Below are positions 27,540 to 36,618 of a stretch of 52,280 bases of DNA, in pieces. Position 1 is the first letter of the stretch; every line of letters starts with the position of its first letter. The notes beneath the pieces were generated by a model. That model had not been told where the DNA came from. It was given only the letters and a program-made list of their open reading frames with translations, and ran no database searches. The stretch spans positions 1 through 52,280 of the forward strand of contig DAHUZI010000103.1 of assembly GCA_027306595.1 (NCBI GenBank). The letters are read 5' to 3'. The position numbers and the translations under genes were made by a program. Origin of the DNA: Candidatus Dormiibacterota bacterium (GTDB lineage Bacteria; Chloroflexota; Dormibacteria; Aeolococcales; Bog-877).

Positions 27540-28525
27540 GCCGGGAACCTGGGCGCGCGGCCGGCGAGGACCGCGGTCAGCTCCTCGAGCGCGATCCGCC
27601 CCATCGCCGCCGTGGCCGCGTCGGTGTGCGGGGCCATGTGCGGGGTCACCAGCACGTCAGCGCGCCCGAGCAGGGGATGGTGCGGACCGGGGGGCTCCTG
27701 GCTGAGGACGTCGAGCGCGGCGCCGCCGATCCGACCCTCGTCCAGCGCTCGCACGACCGCCGCCTCGTCGATCAGCTCGCCCCGCGCGGTGTTGATCAGG
27801 AGGAGGCCTGGACGCACCCGGTCGAGGAACGGCGCGCCGACCAGGCCCCGCGTCCGTTCGGTGAGCGGCGCGTGGAGGGAGATGATGTCCGATCGGGAGG
27901 CGAGCTCGTCGAGGGTGACGAGCTCCACCGTCTCGGCGGGGGCGACGAACGGGTCGTGGGCGAGCACCCGCAGGTCGAGCCCGGCCGCCTTGGCCGCCAC
28001 CAGCTTCCCGATCCGCCCGAGCCCGACGAGCCCGAGGGTCCGACCGGCGAGCTCGATCCCCGCGAGCGGGGGCCACTCGCCCGCCTCCACCTGCTCGTGG
28101 GCGCTCGTGAGGTGGCGGGCCAGGGCGAAGAGGAGGGCGAGGGTGAGCTCGGCCACCGCGTTGGCGTTGGCGCCCGGGGTGGTCGTGACCACCACGCCGT
28201 GTCGGGCGGCGGCCGCGAGGTCGACCCGGTCGAGGCCCGTGCCGTATCGGGCGACCACCCGCAGGCGAGGCGCCTGCTCGAAGACCCGGGCGCTCACCTC
28301 GTCGAGGCCCGCGATCAACCCGTCGGCGTCGGCGAGGAGATCGGCCAGCGCATCGGCGCCGTGCGGCCCCGGACGGTAGCGCACCTCCGCGACGGTCGAC
28401 GCAAGCTGGCGCCGAAGTCCGGGCGCCTGGAGGCCGAAGGAGCGGGGCGTCACCACCACCACGCAGGCGTGGAGCGGCCGCTGGGCGGGCGCCGGGGCCG
28501 GTCGATCCGCGGCAACCGGCGTCAC
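27536..28525 (-). CDS. D-2-hydroxyacid dehydrogenase (phosphoglycerate dehydrogenase-like)
   Basis: GTG start at 28525; GRTLGLVGLGRIGKLVAAKAAGL, LLINTARGELIDEAAVVRAL, VLVTPHMAPHT. Confidence 0.9.
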   Translation of the reverse strand: MTPVAADRPAPAPAQRPLHACVVVVTPRSFGLQAPGLRRQLASTVAEVRYRPGPHGADALADLLADADGLIAGLDEVSARVFEQAPRLRVVARYGTGLDRVDLAAAARHGVVVTTTPGANANAVAELTLALLFALARHLTSAHEQVEAGEWPPLAGIELAGRTLGLVGLGRIGKLVAAKAAGLDLRVLAHDPFVAPAETVELVTLDELASRSDIISLHAPLTERTRGLVGAPFLDRVRPGLLLINTARGELIDEAAVVRALDEGRIGGAALDVLSQEPPGPHHPLLGRADVLVTPHMAPHTDAATAAMGRIALEELTAVLAGRAPRFPA

Positions 28526-29100
28526 CGCCCGGCCTCCTTGGGCCGGACCACCGGCCCGCCGCTGGTGCTGATGACCCGGTGGGCGAACCCGGTGTGCTCG
28601 ATGGTCGCGTAGTCGTGACCGGCCTGACCGGGGTAGACGGCGAGGAACGAGAGCGGCCCCTCGCCGGTGTTCACGGTGCGGTGTGCCCACCCCGGGGGGA
28701 CGTAGGCGAGCCCGCCGCGCCCGAGGGCCAGCTCCTCGGTGTCCCCATCCTCGTTCTGGAGCAGCACCAGGCCCCGGCCGCGGAGCCCGAGGTACACCTC
28801 GCCAGCCGTCCGGTCGGCGTGGTAGTGACCCTTGGTCATGAAGTACTCGGCGCCGACGGTCCCGGCCTGGATCACCGTCGTGCAGCAGATGAGCTGGCCT
28901 GTGACCTCGGGGACGTCGCGCTGGAGCACCTCATAGACGACGGGGTCTCCATCCGCCACCAGCCGCTCCAGCGCGGGGGCATCGGCGACCTGACCGCGCA
29001 GCGCGGACGCCCGGCGTTCGAGCCGGCTGGTGTGCGGCTCCATCCAGCCGCTCTCGAGGTCGACCGTGAGGATGAACGGGAGCACCGGGATCGCGATCAT
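28522..29100 (-). CDS. Cupin-type (archaeal-type) glucose-6-phosphate isomerase
   Basis: TVGAEYFMTKGHYHADRTAGEVYLGLRGRGLVLLQNEDG...AYVPPGWAHRTVNTGEGPLSFLAVYPGQAGHDYATI: cPGI cupin metal motifs. Confidence 0.88.
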   Translation of the reverse strand: MIAIPVLPFILTVDLESGWMEPHTSRLERRASALRGQVADAPALERLVADGDPVVYEVLQRDVPEVTGQLICCTTVIQAGTVGAEYFMTKGHYHADRTAGEVYLGLRGRGLVLLQNEDGDTEELALGRGGLAYVPPGWAHRTVNTGEGPLSFLAVYPGQAGHDYATIEHTGFAHRVISTSGGPVVRPKEAGR

Positions 29101-30137
29101 GGTTCGATCACCACCTTCAACGCACGGCCGGATCCGGCCAGGGCGAACGCGTCCAGCGCGCGGGCGAGGGGGAACCGCGCGTCGATGAGGGCAGCCGGCT
29201 GGACCCGGCCCGCGTGGATGAGCTCCAGCGCCTCGCGGCAGTCACGGTTGGTGTTGGCCGAGGTGCCGGTCACCACCAGCTCGCGGTAGTGGATGCGGTT
29301 GAGGTCGAGGGCCACGGTGGACGCTGCGCGGGCCAGCCCGGCGAAGAGGTTGATCCGGGCCGCCGGCGCAGCCAGCTCCACCGCCGCTGCCATCGCCGAC
29401 GCCGCCGGGGCGGCGACGATCACCACATCGGCACCCCGGGTGGCCCCGACCGCGTCCAGCGCGTGGCGGAGGGCCTCGGGGTCGGCCCCGTGCACCGAGG
29501 CGGCGCCGGCTGTCACCGCGCGGGGATGCCGGACCGGGTTGGGCTCGCCGACGACGACCGCGCCCGCGCCGGCCAAACGGGCGAGGGCGAGGTGGAGCAG
29601 GCCGATGGCACCGGCGCCGAAGATCAGCACCGCCTCCCCGGACTGGATCCGGCAGGCGCGCGACCCCCGCACCACCGACGCCAGCGGTTCTGCCAGGGCC
29701 ATCGTCGCCGCCTCCGGGTCGCCGGTGAGCGGGATCACGTTGCCCTGCTCAACCAGCGGCTGGGGCAGCCGGACCGCCTCGGCGAACCCTCCGTCCTCGG
29801 TGATCCCCAGGGCGCGCGGCGCCTGGCAGAGATTGACGTCGCCGCGACGGCATTCGCGGCAGACGCCGCAGCCGAAGTTGGGAGCCACGAAGACGCGCGT
29901 CCCCACCTGGGGACCGGCCCCGGACCCCCTCGCCACAACGGTGCCGGCCAGCTCGTGGCCGGGCACGCGGCCCTCGGCGGCGCCGTAGGCATGGTGCGAC
30001 CCCTCGGCGATGCGCAGGTCCGTCCCGCAGATCGAGCAGGCGTCGACCCGGACCACCAGCTCCCCGGCTCCCGGCTCGGGCAACGGCCGCTCCTCCAGCT
30101 CGAGGCGATGGGGACCGCGGTAGGCGAGCGCGAGCAT
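29097..30137 (-). CDS. Zinc-dependent alcohol/polyol dehydrogenase (MDR family)
   Basis: CSICGTDLRIAEGSHHAYG, GHELAGTVVARG, CGVCRECRRGDVNLCQ structural zinc site, LIFGAGAIGLLHLALARLAGA. Confidence 0.93.
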   Translation of the reverse strand: MLALAYRGPHRLELEERPLPEPGAGELVVRVDACSICGTDLRIAEGSHHAYGAAEGRVPGHELAGTVVARGSGAGPQVGTRVFVAPNFGCGVCRECRRGDVNLCQAPRALGITEDGGFAEAVRLPQPLVEQGNVIPLTGDPEAATMALAEPLASVVRGSRACRIQSGEAVLIFGAGAIGLLHLALARLAGAGAVVVGEPNPVRHPRAVTAGAASVHGADPEALRHALDAVGATRGADVVIVAAPAASAMAAAVELAAPAARINLFAGLARAASTVALDLNRIHYRELVVTGTSANTNRDCREALELIHAGRVQPAALIDARFPLARALDAFALAGSGRALKVVIEP

Positions 30138-31165
30138 CAGGGGGTCTCCTCATCGGCGACCGCGACCGGTCGCGTCTCCAGCCAGGACCGGTTGGCGGCG
30201 AGCACCGCGGCGACGGCCGCGCGGCCGTCGGCCCCGGTGGCTGCCGGCGCCGACCCGGTGGCGACAGCGTCGGCGAAGCTCCGCAGCTCTTCCCGGTAAC
30301 CCCCGGCGAACCGCTCCGGCCAGCTGGCGAAGGTCGGGACCTCGCCGCCGCCGCGATGGCGGATCTCCAGGAGCGCGCTCGAGCGGTGTCCACCGATGAC
30401 GAGCAGGCCATCGGTGCCGATCACCTCGGCCCGCGCCTCATAGGTGACGTCGACCGGACAGGTGCCGTCGATGCTGCCGAGGCACCCGCCGGCGAGACGG
30501 AGCGTCACGACCGCGTTGTCGTAGAAGTGGTCGGCGGCGACGCCCCGGGCCTGACCCTTGAAGTTGGCCGTCTCCGCGTAGACCCGAACGATTTCGGATC
30601 CGGAGAGCCAGCGGACCGTGTCGAAGTCGTGGCTGTTGACCTCGGCGAGCATGCCGTTCGAGCGCCGCAGGTCGTGCGCCCAGGGGGGCGGCAATCCGGG
30701 CCCACGCGTGACCGACTTCACCAGCATCGGCGTCCCGATGTCGCCGGCCGCGATTCGCCGCTGGGCCTCGACGAACTCGGGCTGGTATCGGCGCACGAAT
30801 CCGATCTGGAGGACAGTTGCGGCGGCCCGGGTAGCGGCGAGCATGCGATCGCACGCCGCCAGCGTCAGCGCCATCGGCTTCTCGCAGAGCGCGTGGCGGC
30901 CGGCGGCCGCCGCCTCCTCCACGAGCATCGGGTGGGTCTCCGTCGGCGTGGTGACGATCACGGCGTCGAAGGCCTCGTGCGCCAGCGCCGCCTCCAGGGA
31001 GGGATGCGCGGGCACCCCGAATCGAGCGCCCAGTTCGGCCGCCCGGGTGGGGTCGGAGTCGACGACACAGGCGAGGTCGGCGGCGGCCACCCCGCGGCTG
31101 GCGTTGAGCGCATGAACCGCGCCGGCCCGTCCGGCGCCCACCACCGCGAGGCGAAGGCGGCTCAT
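30137..31165 (-). CDS. Gfo/Idh/MocA family oxidoreductase (inositol 2-dehydrogenase-like), paralogue 2
   Basis: RLAVVGAGRAGAVHALNASRGV; HALCEKPMALTLAACDRML; EVNSHDFDTVRWLSGSE. Confidence 0.93.
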   Translation of the reverse strand: MSRLRLAVVGAGRAGAVHALNASRGVAAADLACVVDSDPTRAAELGARFGVPAHPSLEAALAHEAFDAVIVTTPTETHPMLVEEAAAAGRHALCEKPMALTLAACDRMLAATRAAATVLQIGFVRRYQPEFVEAQRRIAAGDIGTPMLVKSVTRGPGLPPPWAHDLRRSNGMLAEVNSHDFDTVRWLSGSEIVRVYAETANFKGQARGVAADHFYDNAVVTLRLAGGCLGSIDGTCPVDVTYEARAEVIGTDGLLVIGGHRSSALLEIRHRGGGEVPTFASWPERFAGGYREELRSFADAVATGSAPAATGADGRAAVAAVLAANRSWLETRPVAVADEETP

Positions 31166-32682
31166 GCCGTGACCGCCGAGGTGGCGGGCGCCGGCGACGC
31201 AAGGACCTCGAGTGCCGCTCGATAGTCGGCCAGGCGGTCGGCGTAGCGGGTGAGGAGCTGCGGGTCGGGGTCGACCCGCTCAGCGGTGGCGGCCGCGCCG
31301 AGCGCAGCGCCCTCGAGGTCGTGCACCAGGCCGACCGCGGCGGCGGCCACCAGGGCCGCCCCCCAGGTGGTGAAGGCCCTCGGTTCAAGGCGCACGTAGG
31401 GGAGCTTGAGCACGGTGGCCTTGATGCGGTTCCAGAGCCGGTTGCGGCTGCCGCCCCCGATGACCCGGACCTCGCGCAGCTCGAGCTCGGGATGGAGGAC
31501 CCGGGCGCGCGCGAGGAAGCCCGCATACTCGAAGGCCACGCTCTCCAGGACCGAGCGGACGAGGTCGCCGCGGCCGGTCGCCAGGTCAGGGGCGACCCAG
31601 CCGCCGCGGGCGTGCGGGGCGGCGGGCAGCAGGCGCCCGGCGAGGTGGGGCACGAAGAGGAGGCGGGCGGGCCTGGCCCCCTCGGCCTCGGCCAGGAGTG
31701 CGGCCAGCGCGAGCGCATCCCCCGCCGGCCGGCCGGCGAGGACGTGGGGCAGCCAGCGGACCAGGTCGCCGCCGGCGAGGTACGCGAGCGCCACCCACTG
31801 TCCCGGGGACGCGGCGCGCATCGCGACCAGGGTGCGGGCCCCCAGGTCGGGGCGGAACCGGGCTGTGGAGATGCCGAGGACAGAGGCGGTTCCCGCGGTA
31901 TCGAGGATCTGGCCCGCCCGCACCACCCCGGCCCCGAGCGTGCCCGCCGCGGTGTCGCCGAGGCCGGCCGCGATCGGGGTGTTCGGGGCCAGCCCGCAGG
32001 CGGCCGCCGCCGCCGTTGTGAGTCCGCCCACCACGGTGGTGGGGGCGACGATCCGGGGCAGGCGCCCGGGGTCGATGTCGAGGGCGCTGACGAGCGCGGG
32101 CGACCACTGGCCGCTGGCGGCGTCGGCGGCCCCTGTGAAGTGGAGATGGGTCCAGTCGATGTAGCTCTCGGCTGCCGAAAGACCGCTGAGCCGGCCTGCG
32201 ACAAAGGCGCTGGGCACGACGAAGCGTCGCACGTGCGCATAGACGGCCGGACGCTGGTGCTGCCACCAGCGAATCTTCGGTGCGTGGGCGATCATCGGCG
32301 GGCAGCCCGTCAGCCGCAGCACGTCCGCTCCCAGCCGGCTCGCGATCCAGTCCACCTCTCCGCGGGAGCGGGTGTCGAGCCACGAGTCGTACGGCGTGAC
32401 GGCCAGGCCGCCGTCCCCGATCCCGAGGATGCCGGCCATCTGCGCGGCAACGGCGATCCCGGCCACGGCACCCGGCCCGCAGCGGGCGGTGCGCACGCAG
32501 GCGGCGATCGCCTGGGTGGTCGCGGCGGTGAAGCCCTCGGGGTCCTGCTCGACGATGTCGCCACCGCGTCGATGGAGGGCCAGCGGCACGGTGGCGTCGC
32601 CGAGACAGGCCCCGTCGGTGGCGTAGAGGCCGGCCCGCACACTCTGGGTCCCGACGTCGACGCCAACCACCAGCTCGCTCAC
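31162..32682 (-). CDS. FGGY-family carbohydrate kinase (xylulokinase-like)
   Basis: VVGVDVGTQSVRAGLYATDG; TPIAAGLGDTAAGTLGAGV; EVRVIGGGSRNRLWNRIKATVLKLPYVRLEP. Confidence 0.93.
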   Translation of the reverse strand: MSELVVGVDVGTQSVRAGLYATDGACLGDATVPLALHRRGGDIVEQDPEGFTAATTQAIAACVRTARCGPGAVAGIAVAAQMAGILGIGDGGLAVTPYDSWLDTRSRGEVDWIASRLGADVLRLTGCPPMIAHAPKIRWWQHQRPAVYAHVRRFVVPSAFVAGRLSGLSAAESYIDWTHLHFTGAADAASGQWSPALVSALDIDPGRLPRIVAPTTVVGGLTTAAAAACGLAPNTPIAAGLGDTAAGTLGAGVVRAGQILDTAGTASVLGISTARFRPDLGARTLVAMRAASPGQWVALAYLAGGDLVRWLPHVLAGRPAGDALALAALLAEAEGARPARLLFVPHLAGRLLPAAPHARGGWVAPDLATGRGDLVRSVLESVAFEYAGFLARARVLHPELELREVRVIGGGSRNRLWNRIKATVLKLPYVRLEPRAFTTWGAALVAAAAVGLVHDLEGAALGAAATAERVDPDPQLLTRYADRLADYRAALEVLASPAPATSAVTA

Positions 32683-33512
32683 GACCGGCCGTCAGCCTCG
32701 AGGCTCAGCCCTTCGAATCGACTGATCGCCGGGGTGGCGGCCCGCAGCTGGACCTCGAAGGTGCTTCGGTCACCGCGGTGGCGGGCGATGAAGTACTCGA
32801 ACGGCCGGCCGCCAACCGTGAAGCTGACGGATCGGAGCACCAGCAGGGCGGCGCCCCGTTGGATTCGCAGGAGGTGCGCCTCCCGGGTGTCGGCCAGGGT
32901 GGCCTCGACCCGTCGGACGCTGGAGACCAACGGGAGTGCATACCGTTCGCGCAGGATCTGGTACAGCGAGGCCGACCCGTTCAGGTCGTGTGCCACCAGC
33001 CCCGGGACGAGGGCGGCGGGCAGGTACGAGATCACGAGCACGATCGGCTCCCCGCCGATGGCTCGGAGCCGCTCCAGCTCGACCACTGCATCGCCGGGGT
33101 CGAGCTGGAGCCGGCGCGCCACGTCAGCGCCGGCCGGGGCCTCGCGCAGCAGCAGAACGGTGCTGTCGACCTCGCGCCCGCGCAGGCGGGCGTCGTCGGC
33201 GAGCCCGCCGAGCCCGCTCATCAATCCATCCGCGGTCTTGGGAACCGAGACGAACGTGCCTCGCCCGCGCTCGCTCGACACCAGCCCCTCGTAGCGGAGC
33301 TCGCTGATTGCCTGCCGGACAACTCCCCGACTGAGGCCGAAGCGCCCGCACAGCTCCGCCTCGGCTGGGATCCGACCGCCGGCCGCGAAGTCCCCGGAGA
33401 GGATCCGCTCCGAGAGCCACTGCTTGAGCTGGTAGTAGAGGGGGATCGGCGTAGAGCGATCAACGGCGGGCGCCGAGCGCGGCAGTGTCGAGTTGACCAC
33501 CTGTCCAGACAT
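32679..33512 (-). CDS. GntR family (UTRA-type) transcriptional regulator
   Basis: PLYYQLKQWLSERILSGDFAAGGRIPAEAELCGRFGLSRGVVRQAISELRYEGLVSSERGRGTFV, then a UTRA-like domain. Confidence 0.94.
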   Translation of the reverse strand: MSGQVVNSTLPRSAPAVDRSTPIPLYYQLKQWLSERILSGDFAAGGRIPAEAELCGRFGLSRGVVRQAISELRYEGLVSSERGRGTFVSVPKTADGLMSGLGGLADDARLRGREVDSTVLLLREAPAGADVARRLQLDPGDAVVELERLRAIGGEPIVLVISYLPAALVPGLVAHDLNGSASLYQILRERYALPLVSSVRRVEATLADTREAHLLRIQRGAALLVLRSVSFTVGGRPFEYFIARHRGDRSTFEVQLRAATPAISRFEGLSLEADGRS

Positions 33513-33640
33513 CTGGCCTTCACTCTCCGCCAGGGTTGGGGCCGGGCCATCGGGGGTTCCACGCCCCGTCACGAGGCGGGTTCCGCCCCCCGACCAGCGC
33601 GGGTTCTCTACCGCTGTGCCGGCAGGTGCGATTACGCACC
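33505..33640. promoter_or_regulatory. Candidate operators in the GntR/lactonase divergent region
   Basis: Inverted repeats CCAGA-CA-TCTGG (33505-33516, over the GntR start codon) and GGTGCG-ATTA-CGCACC (33625-33640). Confidence 0.35.
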
Positions 33641-33699
33641 GGCGGGGGCGCAATTCCCCGGGTCCGCCGGGTGGCCGCCACCCTCGACCCTGCCTGCGG

Positions 33700-34632
33700 A
33701 TGCCTTCGATCATTCGAACCGTCGGCGGGGACATCGCCCCGGAGCAGCTGGGCCCGACGGACGCCCATGAGCACCTCTTCTTCACGACGCCGATCCAGCC
33801 CGGAGACGAGTACACCGACGTCGACCGGGCGATCGAGGGGGTCCAGGAGCTGGCGCGCGCGGGCGCCCGGGCCCTTGTGGACTGGACGCCGATCGGCCTC
33901 GGCCGCGACCCCGAGGCCCTTCTCCAGGTTTCCAGGGCGACGGGTATGTCGATCGTGGCGGCGACGGGGGTGCATCGTGACGCTCACTACGACGCCAGTG
34001 ACGCCGTTCGCGGGGCCGACGCCGCCACGCTCGCCGACCGCTTCACCTCCGACCTCGTCGCTGCCCGCGTGCGCTCGGGGGTGGTCAAGATCGGCGCCAG
34101 CTACCACCGGCTCCAGGGGCTGGAGCCGGCGGTGTTCGAGGCGGCCGCCGAGGCGCACCGGCGCACCGGCGCACCGCTGTGCGTCCACACCGAGCACGGA
34201 ACGATGGGACTCGAGCTCGTGGAGCATCTTGGGCGACTGGGCGTGCCCGCCTCATGCCTCGTGCTCGCCCACCTCGACCGCAATCCCGACCCCGGCGAGC
34301 ACGCCGAGGTGGGCCAGGCCGGCGCGTATCTTCAGTACGACGGACCGGGCCGGGCCAAGTACTGGCCGGACTCGACCATCCTCGACCTGATCGCGCGGAT
34401 CGCGGACCGTGGCCTCGCCGACCACATCCTCCTCGGCGGGGACGCCGGGCGCCGCTCGATGCTCCACGCGTACGGGGGCGGCCCGGGGCTCGACTACCTG
34501 TTCCGGCGCTTCAAGCCGCGGCTCGAGCGAGAGCTGGGCGCGGAGCTGTCGCGGATGATCTTCGCGGCCAATCCCGCCCGGGCCTTCGCCTTCGAGCCCC
34601 GGCGCGATGGCTCGGCCCCGATCGATGGCTGA
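33700..34632 (+). CDS. Phosphotriesterase-like metal-dependent hydrolase (PTE/PLL family; possible sugar lactonase)
   Basis: GPTDAHEHLFF (HxH), GVVKIGASYHRL (Lys), PLCVHTEHGTMGLE, VLAHLDRNPDPGEH, ILLGGDAG. Confidence 0.88.
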   Translation: MPSIIRTVGGDIAPEQLGPTDAHEHLFFTTPIQPGDEYTDVDRAIEGVQELARAGARALVDWTPIGLGRDPEALLQVSRATGMSIVAATGVHRDAHYDASDAVRGADAATLADRFTSDLVAARVRSGVVKIGASYHRLQGLEPAVFEAAAEAHRRTGAPLCVHTEHGTMGLELVEHLGRLGVPASCLVLAHLDRNPDPGEHAEVGQAGAYLQYDGPGRAKYWPDSTILDLIARIADRGLADHILLGGDAGRRSMLHAYGGGPGLDYLFRRFKPRLERELGAELSRMIFAANPARAFAFEPRRDGSAPIDG

Positions 34633-34920
34633 CCTTGGCGGCTCGCTCCCGCCCTCGCTCCGTGGGGCGGTCGATCAGCGGGCGGGCCGGACCCCAGAGG
34701 GCTTCGCCCACCAGCCACCCCGCCGACCTGGTCGGTGGCCCGTCCGCCCCCGGGGGACGCGGTCCCAGCGGTGCGGCTGGCCGCTGCTCGCGCGGTTGGC
34801 CGATGCAACGACATCCGCGGAGCAACGGCGAGCGCGGCGATCACCGGTAGGGCCACCGAATCGTGGTTCCGGCCGGTCAAAAAGACTACGTGCACGGACC
34901 TGTGGTCCGTGGCTGGTCTG

Positions 34921-35403
34921 TCAGCCTCGGTCTTCGACGCGCCAGCGGATGATGCGGAAGCCGTTGCCGATCGCTGCTCCGAGCTTGTCGCGGCTGAAGT
35001 GGCCGGCCCGATCGCGGGGAATGGGAATGAACCGGGCCACGGCAGGATTGGTGACGGTCATGACCCTGAGGAGACGATCGACCTCGTCGATGGCACAGAC
35101 GATGTCAGGCCTGGCGGCGATGTCGTGGCCACCGAGGCGTATCGTCTCGGGTCGCCCCTGTTGGAGGTTGAGCGTCCACTTTCCGCCGCCGGGGGTGAGG
35201 AGGGTGCTCCCGTCGCGGACGAAGCTGACCGGTTGGTGGTACGTCTTTCCGCTGCGCCGGCCGGTCAAGGTCACGAGCATCAGCCGGTCGCCGAGCGGAG
35301 TGGGGAACGGGAGCGCGAGGATCTTGCGCATCGGAACGTTGATGATGCCCATCAGCTTGGCGCGCCGGCGCAGGCGGCGTGCGAGGTCTTCAGGCGTCCT
35401 CAT
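34921..35403 (-). CDS. Nitroreductase/deazaflavin-dependent oxidoreductase family (DDN-like)
   Basis: VTLTGRRSGKTYHQPVSFVRDGSTLLTPGGGKWTLNLQ..., typical F420-binding split-barrel pattern. Confidence 0.8.
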   Translation of the reverse strand: MRTPEDLARRLRRRAKLMGIINVPMRKILALPFPTPLGDRLMLVTLTGRRSGKTYHQPVSFVRDGSTLLTPGGGKWTLNLQQGRPETIRLGGHDIAARPDIVCAIDEVDRLLRVMTVTNPAVARFIPIPRDRAGHFSRDKLGAAIGNGFRIIRWRVEDRG

Positions 35404-35858
35404 GGGTCCCCTTTCGATTGATTGGTCGGCCTGGGCGGACGGGGCGTGGCTGGGTGCGGCATTGATGTGGACCAAGCGTTCCGATCGCCGCCCCGGCTGA
35501 CGCGCAGCGCGACGATCTTGCACGGGGGCTCGTCGGCGAGCACGTGGGTGGCGCAGGGGGTTCCTCCGACGGGGCGGCAGGGATGCTGGCCCGGCTGGGT
35601 TGTGTGCCGTCGACGATCCGGGTCGCGGCGTCGGGTGGAAGGCGAAGGGTCGAAGTGGAGTCCGCCGGCGGATCGAGCCTTCCATTCGCCCTCGGGCGAG
35701 GATGAATCCATTGGGGCCGCCTTCCTGGCGCTCCCGGTGCACGGGCGTGTCGAGGACGTCGCTGCCAGTGGCCTGTTCGGCTTGAGCCCGGGCGATGGCC
35801 TGCTCGTCGAGTGAGGACATGACGGGTCGGTGATCGGGCGGAGCGGCGGGAGGGCTGG

Positions 35859-36618
35859 TTAGGCGAGTACTGAGCCGCCGGCGACGTCGAGCGTGACCCC
35901 GCTGATCCAGGCTGAGGCCTCCGAGGCGAGGAACAGCGCGGCAGCGACCGCATCGTCTGGAGTCCCGAGCCGTCGAATGGGATAGGTTTGCCGGAGCCGT
36001 CTCTTGGATCGGCGCGGGGATCTGCCGGCGGTTGCGTTCGGTGAGGGTGGTCTCGGGCGCGATGCAGTTGACCCGGACCCCGCAGGGACCGGCTTGGAGC
36101 GCGATCGCCCTGGTCAGCAGTTCGGTTGCGGCCTTGGCGGCGGCAGACGCAATCGGCGAGGGCGCAGTCGGGCGGCGAGCAGCCGCCGACCACATGGCGA
36201 TGACGGTCCCGCGGTGACGGTCCTTCATCCCGGGCAGGAACGCCTTCACGGTGAGGAAGGTGGCTGTGAGGTTGGATTCGATCGAGCCGTGCCATCCCTG
36301 CTCCGTGATCTCCTCGAGCGGTCCTGGGGCAATCGAGCTTCCTCCCGCGCTGGCGACCAAGAGGTCGACCGGCCCGAGTTCGCCCTCGATCGTGGTGCGC
36401 ATCGCCTCAATCTGGCCGGAGTCGCTGAGGTCGGACAGGACCGAGATGGCCCTGCCGCCCGCCGTCGCGATCTGCCCCTGGACGGTGGCCACGGCGTCGT
36501 GGTCGCGTCCGTGCACGAGCACGGCGGCGCCCTCGGCGGCACAGCGGGCGGCGATCGCCGCGCCGATGCCCCGCGAGCTGCCGGTCACCAGGGCGACCCG
36601 GCCCTTGAGTTCAGTCAT
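35859..36618 (-). pseudogene. SDR family oxidoreductase, frameshifted and with altered catalytic Tyr
   Basis: N-terminal LVTGSSRGIGAAIAA in one frame. C-terminal IRRLGTPDDAVAAALFLASEASAWISGVTLDVAGGSVLA* (stop at 35859-35861) in another frame, shifting near 35977-35983. YxxxK position reads S-A-A-A-K. Confidence 0.82.

Noticed and set aside
34921-36618. 565-aa SDR + nitroreductase fusion protein
   Set aside because: The in-frame join results from a frameshift in the SDR. The middle region is low-complexity and the DDN-like protein has its own ATG at 35403.
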